Origin: Actinoplanes regularis
GTDB lineage: Bacteria; Actinomycetota; Actinomycetes; Mycobacteriales; Micromonosporaceae
Length of the DNA: 64,000 nucleotides
Assembly (NCBI RefSeq): GCF_900188005.1
Contig: NZ_FZNR01000004.1
Location: forward strand, 372,001-436,000
Direction: 5' to 3'
Positions within the stretch are counted from its first letter, which is position 1. The number at the start of each line of letters is the position of its first letter. The notes beneath the pieces were generated by a model that did not search any database, had not been told where the DNA came from, and worked only from the letters and a program-made list of their open reading frames with translations. Positions 26,736 to 34,879 of this stretch are shown here, in pieces. A program made the translations under genes and the position numbers.

Positions 26736-27115
26736 CCCCCGCCGAGCGCTTCGCGAGCGCACGGGTGGCGCGCCTCGCCACGGTCACCCCGGCCGGCGCG
26801 CCCCACCTGGTCCCGATAGTGTTCGCCCTGGTCGACGACGTGATCGTCACCGCGGTGGACGCCAAACCCAAACGGCACCGGCGGCTGCAGCGGCTCGCCA
26901 ACATCGCCCACGAGCCACGGGTCAGCGTGCTCGCCGACCACTACGACGATGACGACTGGTCACAGCTGTGGTGGATCCGCGCCGACGGCCTCGCGACGGT
27001 CACCGATCAGGTCCAGCCCGCCCTGATCGCCCGGTATCCGCAGTACTCGTCGCAGCCGCCGCCAGGACCGTTCCTGCGCATCCAGGTCACGTCCTGGACA
27101 GCCTGGCGCCCCTGA
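26732..27115 (+). CDS. PPOX-class F420-dependent small flavoprotein fold (TIGR03668-like)
   Basis: The 127-residue protein overlaps the LLM gene by 4 bp (ATGA). It has the split-barrel motif RVARLATVTPAGAPHLVPIVFALV, then DAKPKRHRRLQRLANIAHEPRVSVLADHYDDD in abridged form (KPKRHRRLQRLANI), then LWWIRADG. These features fit the Rv1155-like PPOX group that binds F420. Pairing with an LLM protein suggests a common F420-linked pathway. Confidence 0.85.
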   Translation: MTPAERFASARVARLATVTPAGAPHLVPIVFALVDDVIVTAVDAKPKRHRRLQRLANIAHEPRVSVLADHYDDDDWSQLWWIRADGLATVTDQVQPALIARYPQYSSQPPPGPFLRIQVTSWTAWRP

Positions 27116-27239
27116 CATCCGTTCGCGATCGCCATGGGCCACGGTGCGAACCGGATGTGTCGCCGGCCCGGCGTGCGCCGCGTGGATCCAGCGGGAGCCG
27201 CTGCGTGGGCCGGGGTCTGATCCACCAGGCCGTGGTCGA

Positions 27240-27926
27240 TCAGCCCTGTGGGCGCAGGGCGGTGATGCCGGCGAGGATGAGGTCGACGCCGGCGAGGAAC
27301 TGGGCGCGGTCGTCGTGTTCACGGAACTGGGCCGCGATGTCGTGGAGGAACGGGTAACCGGCCCGGTCGAGGCGCTCCCAGGCGGCCGACTCGGTCTCGA
27401 GGAGGGCGGCGCGGTCGCCGTCCGGCTGCTGGGTGCGGGCGTTCGCGGCGTTCGCCGCGTTCTGGCCGGCGGCGCCGAGGATGTAGATCATCAGTGCGGA
27501 CGCCGACGTGAACTGGGCGGGGGAGGGGACGCCGAGCGCCTGCACCTGCTGCCCGACGCGGTCGAAGAGCTGGAGCGTCACCGACTTCCAGGGGTTGTTG
27601 GCGAGCTGCGGGGCGAGCCACGGGTGCTGGTCGATCGCGTCGAACAGGCCGAGGGCGACGGCGCGGATCCGCTCCGCCGGTGAGCCTGCGTGGTCGCCGG
27701 TGGTGGCGGCGGAGAGGACGGCGTCGGTGGCGGCGTCGAGCAGTTCGCTCTTGTTCGCGACGTGCCAGTAGATCGCGCCGGGGCCGGTCTTCAGCTGCGC
27801 GCTCAGGGCGCGGAAGGTGAGCCCGCTCTCGCCCGCGATGTCGAGCAGTTCGACGGCGGCGTCGACGATGCGCTCCCGGGACAGAGCGTCCTCGCGCCGG
27901 TCTGTGTGACGTGCACCCGTTGCCAT
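27240..27926 (-). CDS. TetR-family repressor (TetR_C type)
   Basis: The 228-residue protein has a helix-turn-helix at residues about 18-62 (RIVDAAVELLDIAGESGLTFRAL, shortened, then QLKTGPGAIYWHVANKSELLD). GAIYWHV and the C-terminal layout match the drug-sensing TetR_C subgroup. It is divergent from an MFS exporter, and the 99-bp gap carries two perfect copies of the same 15-bp palindrome. It should repress the exporter and itself until a ligand binds. Confidence 0.93.
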   Translation of the reverse strand: MATGARHTDRREDALSRERIVDAAVELLDIAGESGLTFRALSAQLKTGPGAIYWHVANKSELLDAATDAVLSAATTGDHAGSPAERIRAVALGLFDAIDQHPWLAPQLANNPWKSVTLQLFDRVGQQVQALGVPSPAQFTSASALMIYILGAAGQNAANAANARTQQPDGDRAALLETESAAWERLDRAGYPFLHDIAAQFREHDDRAQFLAGVDLILAGITALRPQG

Positions 27927-27935
27927 GCCCCCATC

Positions 27936-27987
27936 TTGACATGCCTGGAACGCCGTTCCAAACTAGGAATCCTGGAACGGCGTTCCA
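27936..27987. promoter_or_regulatory. Consensus -35 and two perfect 15-bp operators
   Basis: TGGAACGCCGTTCCA (27946-27960) and TGGAACGGCGTTCCA (27973-27987) are perfect palindromes around a single central base, centres 27 bp apart. TTGACA at 27936-27941 on the plus strand lies immediately before the first copy, and a weak -10 (CAAACT, 27959-27964) overlaps its end. A bound repressor would occupy the promoter spacer. Confidence 0.8.
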
Positions 27988-28025
27988 GAGTTTTGCCAGT
28001 TAAGTCGTGTTCGAGGGGGATTCCG

Positions 28026-29477
28026 ATGAGCGTCGATGTTGTGGAAGTGCGTGAGCCGGCGCGAGCCGCCTCCCTGCGGGCCGTCTGGCCGGCGATCCTC
28101 GGGCTGGCGGTCGTCTTCCTGGTGGAGATGCTCGACAACTCCGTGCTCAACGTGGCCCTGCCGACCATCGCGCGGGAGCTGAACGCCTCCACGACGGCCC
28201 TGCAGTGGATCACCTCGGGTTACTCGCTGCTGTTCGGCGGCCTGATGATCGCGTTCGGCGCGATCGCCGACCGGTACGGCACCCGCAAGATGATGCTGAT
28301 CGGCCTGACCCTCTTCGCCCTGGCCAACCTCGCCGTGCTCTTCGTGAGCACGCCGGGCCAGCTGATCGCGGTCCGCGCCGCGATCGGGGTCACCGCCGCG
28401 ATGACCGCGCCCGGCACCATGGCGCTCTGTTTCCGCCTGTTCGACCAGGAGAACCTGCTGATGCGGGCGACGTCGCTGATCGTCACGGTCGGCCTGGTCG
28501 GCATGGCGGTCGGCCCGACCGTGGGTGGCCTGATCCTGCAGGTCCTGCCGTGGCAGACGTTGCTCGTGATGAACGTGCCGATCGCCGTGCTCGCCATCGG
28601 GTGCATCCGCTTCGGCATCCCCGCCGACGACCCGGCGCACCGCAACCGCTCACCGCTGGACCTGCCCGGCGCCCTGCTCGGCACCGTCACGATCATCCTC
28701 GCCCTGTGGACCGCGACCCTCGCTGTCGAGGAGGGCTGGAGCGAGGCCGCACCGTGGCTGGCCGGTGCCGGCGCCGTGCTCGCCGCCGTCGCGTTCGTCG
28801 TCCGGGAGCGCCGCACGGCCCACCCGATGTTCGACTTCAAGCTGCTCAAGCGCCCGGCCGTCTCGGCCAGCCTCGCCTACGAGGCGGCGCTCGGCCTCGG
28901 CATGGCCGTCATCGGCTTCACCGTCACCCTGCAACTGCAGTTGGTCTGGGGCTGGTCGCCGGCCCAGGCAGCGCTCGGCAACCTGCCGCAGGTCGTCGTG
29001 ATGCTCGCGATGGGCCCGTTCGTGGAGAAGTTCGTCGACAAGCTCGGTACGCACCGGGCCGGGGTCCTCGGCGCCTCGTCGTTCCTGCTCGGCCTGCTCA
29101 TCTACGGTGTCCTCGGCCGGCAGGGGTACATGTGGATCGCGATCGCCCTGGCGCTCACCGCCGCCGGAATGCGCGTCGTCGCGACCATCGCCGGTGTCAC
29201 CGTGATGCGCGGGCTGCCGGAGGACCAGACCTCGATCGGCGCGGCCATGAGCGACACCAGTCAGGAGGTCGCTGGCAGCGTCGGCATGGCCGTCACCGGC
29301 ACGATCGTCGCCGCGGCCCTCGGCGGCTCGCTGATCACCGTGGGCGTCAGCCCGGCCGGCATCCACACCTTCGAGAACGCGGTCACCACGGCGACCCTGG
29401 TACTCACGGCCCTCTGCGCCGGGCTGATCGTGTGGGCCGCCCGCCGCAGCGCCAAGTCCACCGAGACCGCCGCTTGA
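28026..29477 (+). CDS. MFS drug exporter, 14-helix DHA2 type
   Basis: The 483-residue protein starts at ATG 28026 after AGGGGGA. It has about 14 hydrophobic segments, motif D1 LDNSVLNVALPTIARELNAS, motif A-like GAIADRYGTRKMM and motif C-like GLVGMAVGPTVGG. It should export a toxic compound by proton antiport. Regulation by the divergent TetR protein through the paired operators is very likely. Substrate unknown. Confidence 0.93.
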   Translation: MSVDVVEVREPARAASLRAVWPAILGLAVVFLVEMLDNSVLNVALPTIARELNASTTALQWITSGYSLLFGGLMIAFGAIADRYGTRKMMLIGLTLFALANLAVLFVSTPGQLIAVRAAIGVTAAMTAPGTMALCFRLFDQENLLMRATSLIVTVGLVGMAVGPTVGGLILQVLPWQTLLVMNVPIAVLAIGCIRFGIPADDPAHRNRSPLDLPGALLGTVTIILALWTATLAVEEGWSEAAPWLAGAGAVLAAVAFVVRERRTAHPMFDFKLLKRPAVSASLAYEAALGLGMAVIGFTVTLQLQLVWGWSPAQAALGNLPQVVVMLAMGPFVEKFVDKLGTHRAGVLGASSFLLGLLIYGVLGRQGYMWIAIALALTAAGMRVVATIAGVTVMRGLPEDQTSIGAAMSDTSQEVAGSVGMAVTGTIVAAALGGSLITVGVSPAGIHTFENAVTTATLVLTALCAGLIVWAARRSAKSTETAA

Positions 29478-29500
29478 CGAGCCGGTCGGCGAGCCGACGT

Positions 29501-29535
29501 GCTGACGCCTCCGCCGTCGCGGCGGAGGCGTCAGC
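29501..29535. terminator. Bidirectional hairpin terminator
   Basis: GCTGACGCCTCCGCC (29501-29515) and its exact complement (29521-29535) form a 15-bp stem with a 5-nt loop between the convergent MFS and SnoaL-like genes. Confidence 0.85.
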
Positions 29536-29552
29536 ATGAGCTGAGAGCTCGC

Positions 29553-30005
29553 TCATTCCCCGGGTGGCGGAGGCGGCGCGTGGCCCGCCAGGGGAGTGGT
29601 GTCGAGGTACCTGATCTCGTAGGCCCGCTCGGCGAATCGCCAACCGTCCGGGGTACGGCGATAACGATCGTGATAGACGGCGTAGTTGACGCCCTGCTGG
29701 CCGTTGCGCAGGCTGACGATCTCCTGCATGTAGGCGCGGCCGCTGGCGGTGTCGCCGTCGATCCGGATGATGCCCGGGTGGGTGTTCTGCACGAAGAAGT
29801 CCCACTGCGCCTGGAGCCGCTCGCCGCCGGTGCGGATCTCCTCCCGGCCGGTCAGTTTGACGCCGGCCTCGGGTATCCGCATGACGCCGTCCGGGGTGAA
29901 CAGGGATGCGAGGCGGGCGCGGTCCCGCATCATCACCGCGTCGGTGAACTCACCGCGAAGCGCGTCGATCTCGACGCGGTCGGCGATCGCCTGAAAGTCG
30001 CTCAT
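29553..30005 (-). CDS. SnoaL-like / NTF2-fold protein
   Basis: The 150-residue protein fits the SnoaL-like cone-shaped fold: an N-terminal helix pair (DRVEIDALRGEFTDAVMMRD), SLFTPDGVMRIP, then a beta-sheet with TASGRAYMQEIVSLRNG and a YHDRYRRTPDGWRFAERAYEIRYLD end (abridged to DGWRFAERAYEIRYLD). Such proteins include polyketide cyclases, dehydratases and many with no known reaction. The start has GGAGG-like spacing upstream. A Pro-rich tail ends the protein. Confidence 0.82.
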   Translation of the reverse strand: MSDFQAIADRVEIDALRGEFTDAVMMRDRARLASLFTPDGVMRIPEAGVKLTGREEIRTGGERLQAQWDFFVQNTHPGIIRIDGDTASGRAYMQEIVSLRNGQQGVNYAVYHDRYRRTPDGWRFAERAYEIRYLDTTPLAGHAPPPPPGE

Positions 30006-30089
30006 CGACTTCCTCCATTCCGTCTGCCGTTACGACGCGGCGGCCGCCCGGAATGTGACGGCAGAGCGGGCGTGGAGGTCACGGCCCCG

Positions 30090-30112
30090 GCTGGTCCTGA
30101 TCGTGGTGTCAG
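30090..30112. repeat. Copy 2 of a 23-bp intergenic repeat
   Basis: Identical over 23 bp to 17192-17214 and in the same orientation. It lies in the 246-bp gap between the SnoaL-like gene and the flavoprotein gene, where no coding frame is supported. Confidence 0.6.
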
Positions 30113-30207
30113 TGGACTCGATACCACCACGACGGCCGGCCCAAACCGTCGGCCCGCCGTGGGGGCGGGATGGGAATGTGGGGACGCGGGGCGTAGGTCG
30201 TACAAGG

Positions 30208-30244
30208 AAAAAATGAGACGGTCCGGCGGCGGGCCGCCGGACCG
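30208..30244 (-). terminator. Intrinsic terminator of the amino-acid-oxidase-type gene
   Basis: Read on the minus strand, CGGTCCGGCGG pairs with CCGCCGGACCG (30244-30234 and 30229-30219) around a 4-nt loop, followed after 5 nt by six T residues (30213-30208). This is one of the few T-run terminators in the window and lies directly after the stop at 30252. Confidence 0.88.
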
Positions 30245-30251
30245 CGCGGGC

Positions 30252-31667
30252 TCAGGAATCGAAGGAAAAGCCCAAGAGATTGGCGGTACGCAGGATGAAG
30301 CCGTCCCGGCCACCGTTGCGGTCGGCACGCGCGATCGCCCGGCGGATCACCTGTACGGCGGGCCAGGCGATGGGTTCGGGCGGGATGGGCAGCGGCCGCC
30401 GGGTGGCCATCCGCAGCCGGGTCAGCGGGGTGTCCGCGCCCGCGAGCAGGTCGAGCATGACCGAACCCGCGAAGCGGGTGGCCGCGACCCCGAGGCCGGT
30501 GAAGCCGCTGCTGTAGGCGACCTTGCCGCCCATCGCCAGCCCCTGGAAGGCGGCCAGCTGCGTGGACATGTCGATCATGCCGCCCCAGGCGTGGGTGAAT
30601 CTGATGTCGCCGAGCTGGGGGAAGGTGCGCAGGAAGTGGTCGGCCAGCCGGGCGAACGTCTCCGGCCGCTGGTCGAACTCGGGCCGGATGCCACCACCGC
30701 GGTGATAGACGGCGTCGTAGCCGCCCCAGAGGATGCGGTTGTCGGCGGTCTTGCGGTAGTAGTGGAACTGCCGCGAGCAGTCGCCGATGCCGAACCGGCC
30801 GTACCAGCCGATCTCGTCGAGCTGGGCGGGCGTGAGCGGCTCGCTCATCAGGACGTAGTCGTAGATCGGGATGGTGAGCATCCGGTTGCGGCGCAGCAGG
30901 GACGGGAAGCCGTTGGTGGCGAGCACCACGTTGCGGGCCCGGATGGTGCCCATCCCGGTGGTGGCGCGGACCGTGCCGCCGCGGTCGGTGAGGCGGGTCA
31001 CCGGGGTGTGTTCGAAGATCCGGACGCCGAGCCGCTGGCACGCGTCCTTCAGGCCCCAGGCCAGCTTGGCGGGGTGCACCAGCGCGGCGCCGGTCGCCCG
31101 GAACGAACCGGCGCGGTACAGCGGGGACCTGACGAGCTCCGCAAGTTCGTCGCGGTCGTAGAAGCGGCCCGGCGCGGCCCGTAGCTCCTCGACCTGGTGC
31201 CGTTCGGTGGCGACGTCGAGCGCGCCGCCCGCCTCCCACTCCGCGTCGATGCCGTGTGTGATCAGCGACCGCTCGAACGCGGCGAAGTTCTCCTCGGCGA
31301 GCGTGGCCAGCACGTCCAGGTCGCCGGCGAAGTATCGCTGGCCGTTCTCCGGGCCGTGGGTGAGGCTGTCCTCGACGAATCCGCCGTTGCGGCCGCTGGC
31401 CGCCCAGCCGATCTCCTCGCCCTCGACCAGGACGACGTCGCGGCCGGGATTCTGCTCCTTGGCCTGCAGCGCGGTCCATAGCCCGCAGTAGCCGCCGCCG
31501 ACGATCAGCAGGTCGGTCTCGATGGCACCGATGAGGGCGGGCCGCGGGAGGGGCCGGCCGGGATCCTCGAACCAGAACGGCGTCAGGGCCGCGTCGGCGA
31601 GGCTGGCGCGGACGCGCTTCTCGTCGGTCCGGATCTCGAGGTCGTAGGCAGGTGTGTCCGCCCGCAT
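30252..31667 (-). CDS. FAD-dependent amine / D-amino-acid oxidase-type protein (DAO family)
   Basis: The 471-residue protein has an N-terminal lead of about 50 residues (with TPFWFEDPGRP), a dinucleotide fold TDLLIVGGGYCGLWTALQA (glycines near residues 55-60), the FAD loop EIGWAASGRNGG and a DAO barrel that includes ATGAALVHPAKLAWGLK. The ASGRNGG motif and the length resemble gamma-glutamylputrescine oxidase-type (PuuB-like) enzymes. It oxidises an amine or amino acid using FAD; exact substrate uncertain. A divergent TetR gene (31748) with a palindrome probably regulates it. Confidence 0.88.
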   Translation of the reverse strand: MRADTPAYDLEIRTDEKRVRASLADAALTPFWFEDPGRPLPRPALIGAIETDLLIVGGGYCGLWTALQAKEQNPGRDVVLVEGEEIGWAASGRNGGFVEDSLTHGPENGQRYFAGDLDVLATLAEENFAAFERSLITHGIDAEWEAGGALDVATERHQVEELRAAPGRFYDRDELAELVRSPLYRAGSFRATGAALVHPAKLAWGLKDACQRLGVRIFEHTPVTRLTDRGGTVRATTGMGTIRARNVVLATNGFPSLLRRNRMLTIPIYDYVLMSEPLTPAQLDEIGWYGRFGIGDCSRQFHYYRKTADNRILWGGYDAVYHRGGGIRPEFDQRPETFARLADHFLRTFPQLGDIRFTHAWGGMIDMSTQLAAFQGLAMGGKVAYSSGFTGLGVAATRFAGSVMLDLLAGADTPLTRLRMATRRPLPIPPEPIAWPAVQVIRRAIARADRNGGRDGFILRTANLLGFSFDS

Positions 31668-31712
31668 GCTGATCCTCCCTGGTCAGAGCCTTAGGAAACC
31701 CTGCGTGGTACG

Positions 31713-31736
31713 CTTAGGTCAATGCGTTGACATAAG
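31713..31736. promoter_or_regulatory. 24-bp imperfect palindrome, TetR operator candidate
   Basis: The site reads CTTA-N-GTCAA ... TTGAC-N-TAAG, with 10 of 12 base pairs symmetric. Its right end overlaps the ribosome site (AAGGAG, 31734-31739) of the TetR gene at 31748, so binding would block that gene directly; the divergent oxidase start is 46 bp away. Confidence 0.65.
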
Positions 31737-31747
31737 GAGTCACGGTG

Positions 31748-32446
31748 ATGGCGACAACACGAGCGAGTTCCGGGCGGGTCCGAAGGCGGCCGACACGCAG
31801 CGGTGTGGTGCTCGAGCCGGAAATGATCATCGATGCGGCCTTGCGGCTGATCGAGGCGCCCGGAGGCAACGCGCTCACTGTGCGTCGCCTCGGCGTCGAG
31901 CTGGGCGCCGACCCCTCGGCGATCTACCGCTACTTCCGCGACCTCGACGCGCTGCTGATCGCGATCGCCGACCGGCTGATCAGCGAGACGCTCGCCGGCT
32001 TCGAGCCCGGACCGGACTGGAAGGCCGCGCTGCGGGAGATGGGCCGCGGCGTGCACGACTCGATGCTGCGACACCCGCGCCTCGCGCAGCTGCGGGCGAT
32101 CCGCTTCACCGCCGGTCCGAACGAGCTGCGGGCCGACGACATCGGCATCGGTCTGCTGCTCAGCGCCGGGTTCTCCGCCCCGGACGCGGTCCGGCACTTC
32201 CGTGACTTCATCGACGCCGTGCTCTCCCTGGCCGCGATGGACGCGGCCGAGCTGGCCCCGGGGCAGGAGGAGGCGGACAAGGAGGCGCTGGCCCGGGCGT
32301 ACGCCACCCTCTCGCCCGAGGACTACCCGAACCTGGCGGCGGTCCGTGACCACCTGCCGCAGATCACCGCCTCACCCTTCCCCGGCGTTCTGGAGAAACT
32401 GATCAGCGCTCTGGCCCTGGCGGCTCCCGGCCCGTCAGCGCCCTGA
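31748..32446 (+). CDS. TetR-family regulator
   Basis: The 232-residue protein has a helix-turn-helix at residues about 28-70 (IIDAALRLIEAPGGNALTV, then GVELGADPSAIYRYFRDLDALL) and a C-terminal domain of the TetR_C_33-like or similar type. ATG 31748 lies 8 nt after AAGGAG; a GTG directly before it is also possible. It is divergent from the DAO-family flavoprotein and probably controls it. Confidence 0.92.
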   Translation: MATTRASSGRVRRRPTRSGVVLEPEMIIDAALRLIEAPGGNALTVRRLGVELGADPSAIYRYFRDLDALLIAIADRLISETLAGFEPGPDWKAALREMGRGVHDSMLRHPRLAQLRAIRFTAGPNELRADDIGIGLLLSAGFSAPDAVRHFRDFIDAVLSLAAMDAAELAPGQEEADKEALARAYATLSPEDYPNLAAVRDHLPQITASPFPGVLEKLISALALAAPGPSAP

Positions 32447-32447
32447 G

Positions 32448-32495
32448 CCCGCCACGTCCGCCGGCTCGTCGACGAGCGGGTGCGGACGTGGCGGG
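32448..32495. terminator. Long hairpin between convergent genes
   Basis: CCCGCCACGTCCG (32448-32460) pairs perfectly with 32483-32495. The intervening bases contain the palindrome CTCGTCGACGAG (32465-32476), so a two-part stem can form. It separates the TetR gene from the convergent gene at 32524. Confidence 0.75.
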
Positions 32496-32523
32496 CCGTT
32501 CGGCGCGGGTCGATCCTTGATGG

Positions 32524-33306
32524 TCAGGCGCCCAGGGCGCGCAGTCGCGGGAGTCCGTCCAGGAGCGGGGGACGGCTGGTGTTGCGGGTGGCCGCGTTCT
32601 CGGCCTGCGCGCGGACCGGCTCGGCCGGGGCGTAGACCCAGGTGGACTGTCCCCAGTCGCCGTTGTAGGCGGTGCATTCCCACCACTTCTCGCGCGGGGT
32701 GCCGGGCTCCTTGTTGCCCTTCTTCACACAGTTCGTCGGAGTGAGCTTCGCGACGACCGTCTCGTAGGCGCGGATCTGGTCCTGGACGACGAGGTTGATG
32801 CCGTTGACGAGGCCCGCCCGGCCGCGGGCGGCGATCACGATCGCGAACAGAGCCGGCAGTACGGCGCCGATGTCGTCGACCGCCTGCGGCGTCTGAACCG
32901 CGTTGGCGTACGAGGTGGCCAGCGTGGCGCAGCCGGTCGCGCTCTGTGCCCACAGCTGCAGCACGGTCCGGCTCATGCTGTCGATGTCGGTGAACTCGAT
33001 GGTGTGCTGCCGCGCGCAGGCCTGCACATCGGCCGCGGCGATCCGGTCGGTGTGGGCGATGATGTCGTTCTTCGCGGACTCGACCGCGGCGATGCCGGCC
33101 AGGTCCCGCTCGGTGAGCGGCCGCTCCGCCGCGGCGAGGTCGAGCGACCGGCGCCGGATGAAGACCGCGAAGTCGTACATGCCCAGCGGGTTGCCGATCT
33201 CGGTCGGCATCGCCTGGTACTCGCTGACCTCGCTGGTGAACGTCTCGACCGCGTGCCGCGCGTTGACCTCGGTCCGTTCGCGCAACGCGTTGAACAGTGC
33301 ACTCAT
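32524..33306 (-). CDS. Unknown helical protein, possible PucR-like sensor domain without DNA-binding part
   Basis: The 260-residue protein starts at ATG 33306 behind GGGAAGGAG. It has no signal peptide and is mostly helical. Residues about 30-120 (YDFAVFIRRRSLDLA, RPLTERDLAGIAAVESAKND, TIEFTDIDSMSRTVLQLW) vaguely resemble the N-terminal sensory region of actinomycete PucR-type regulators. The HTH part expected of such regulators is missing; instead the C-terminus has two Cys (NCVKKG and WWECTAYNGDWGQSTWVYAP). I do not recognise the family with confidence. Upstream lies the SDR gene on the same strand, 83 bp away. Confidence 0.6.
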   Translation of the reverse strand: MSALFNALRERTEVNARHAVETFTSEVSEYQAMPTEIGNPLGMYDFAVFIRRRSLDLAAAERPLTERDLAGIAAVESAKNDIIAHTDRIAAADVQACARQHTIEFTDIDSMSRTVLQLWAQSATGCATLATSYANAVQTPQAVDDIGAVLPALFAIVIAARGRAGLVNGINLVVQDQIRAYETVVAKLTPTNCVKKGNKEPGTPREKWWECTAYNGDWGQSTWVYAPAEPVRAQAENAATRNTSRPPLLDGLPRLRALGA

Positions 33307-33389
33307 GGATGCGGCTCCTTCCCGTCGCATCCACTTCGGAGCAGCGATGGTCATGGATGGGTCGCAATTCCCTGGGTGCCTGGATCTCC

Positions 33390-34244
33390 TTACGAGGAGG
33401 TTTTGGCGCCTCGGGCGGCGGCATCGGCTATCGCCGTGAACAGCCCTACCAGCACGCGATCGTAAACGCGGTCGGGCAGCAGCCAGCGTGCGAGCAGCGC
33501 CGCCCTCGCGCCGCGCCCGACCGCGTAGCGAGCGCGCGGTCGCCGCACCGTCGCGGCCCGGCCGATCGCCCGGGCGACGACGGCGGGGGCGGAGATCCCC
33601 CTGGCCTCCGAGGTCAGCGACGCCGCGTACCGGCGGGCGTAGCCGGCATACGGGCCTTCGCCGGACGCGGCGAGCAGGCGCTCGCCGGCGACCCGGGGAA
33701 ACTCGGTGTCGATGCCGCCGGGCTGGATCAGGACGACGTCGATGCCCAGCGGTCGCAGCTCGACCCGGAGGCAGTCACTGAGACCCTCCAGCGCGTACTT
33801 CGTCGCGTGGTACCACCCGCCCAGCGGCTGGTACATCCTCGCGCCGACCGAGGAGACGTTGATGATCCGCCCGGAGTTCTGCGCCCGAAGATGGGGCAGC
33901 ACGAGCTGACACAGCCGAGCCGCGCCGAAGACGTTGACATCGAACTGCCTCCTGGCCTCGTCCAACGGCACATCCTCGAGCGCGCCGAACGATCCGTAAC
34001 CGGCGTTGTTCACCAGGACATCGATGCGACCCGACTCGGTGACGACCTGATCAACCAGGGCCGTCAGGTCGGCCTCGGCGGTGACATCGGCCCTGACGGT
34101 ACGGATACCGAGCGCCGCGAGCTGAGTCATCTTGTCCAGTCGGCGGGCGACCGCGTAGACATGGAAACCACGTTCGTGCAGCAGGCGACTGGTGGCCGCG
34201 CCGATCCCCGCGGACGCACCGGTCACGATCGCGACCCTGTTCAT
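33390..34244 (-). CDS. Short-chain dehydrogenase/reductase
   Basis: The 284-residue SDR has the cofactor motif TGASAGIGAA at residues 8-17, the structural NNAGYG, the catalytic Ser in VSSVGA and the catalytic YHATK pair, followed by the helix-start PGGIDTEF. An Arg after the second strand (ARRLD) suggests NADPH preference. It is of the classical short family; substrate unknown. It lies upstream of the unknown gene at 33306 on the same strand. Confidence 0.93.
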   Translation of the reverse strand: MNRVAIVTGASAGIGAATSRLLHERGFHVYAVARRLDKMTQLAALGIRTVRADVTAEADLTALVDQVVTESGRIDVLVNNAGYGSFGALEDVPLDEARRQFDVNVFGAARLCQLVLPHLRAQNSGRIINVSSVGARMYQPLGGWYHATKYALEGLSDCLRVELRPLGIDVVLIQPGGIDTEFPRVAGERLLAASGEGPYAGYARRYAASLTSEARGISAPAVVARAIGRAATVRRPRARYAVGRGARAALLARWLLPDRVYDRVLVGLFTAIADAAARGAKTSS

Positions 34245-34421
34245 CTACGCACCCTCCAGCGGTCGGATGGGGCCGGCGAGGTGTTCAGGGTAGCGGCGTC
34301 CAGAACGGATTCGTCATGCCGAGGAGGGCGGTCTGGCGTAGGAAGGAAATCGCTTCCGGCGGGCGTACGGCGGTCCTATGCTGCTGGACCGCTCGCTGAC
34401 CCCGACACTTAGGAGCTGCCG

Positions 34422-34817
34422 ATGCCCCACGTGACGCTCTACGCGCTCGAAGCAGAGCTGGCCGGGCGCGAACCCGGCCTGATCAGGGAGCTGACCGACG
34501 CCGTCGTCTCCGTGTACGGCGAGTGGGCCCGGAGTTCGGTCGACGTCAGGCTGATCGGCATCCCCGCCGGACGATGGGCTCGTGGCGGAGAGGCGGTCGA
34601 CACGGCCGCGCCCTCGGTCACCTTCGGTATGCGCGAGGAGGTGTTCGCGCGTGCGGACGCGGCCACCGTCATCGCACGACTGATCTCCGCGTTCACCGAC
34701 GCCGTCACCACCGTTTTCGGCGACGACTGCCGCGACGAGGTTCTCGTCGAACTGGTCGGCCAGCCCACGACCCGTTCCGGGCTCGGCGGCAAGGTCATCG
34801 GGGGCGGCGGAGATTAG
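34422..34817 (+). CDS. Tautomerase-superfamily protein, fused double unit
   Basis: The 131-residue protein starts MPHVTLYALEA behind AGGAG, so after Met removal Pro would be the N-terminal catalytic residue as in 4-oxalocrotonate tautomerase. It contains two successive beta-alpha-beta units: residues 2-62 and about 65-125, the second opening SVTFGMREEVF and ending DEVLVELVGQPTTRSG, parallel to SSVDVRLIGIPAGRWARGG in the first. Only the first has an N-terminal Pro. Such fused forms assemble as trimers of double units. Substrate unknown. Confidence 0.8.
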   Translation: MPHVTLYALEAELAGREPGLIRELTDAVVSVYGEWARSSVDVRLIGIPAGRWARGGEAVDTAAPSVTFGMREEVFARADAATVIARLISAFTDAVTTVFGDDCRDEVLVELVGQPTTRSGLGGKVIGGGGD

Positions 34818-34879
34818 CTTGCGTCGCCGCACCATCATGCGTGGGTGAGGCTGGTCCGGGCGCCGATCAGGGGGTTGTC

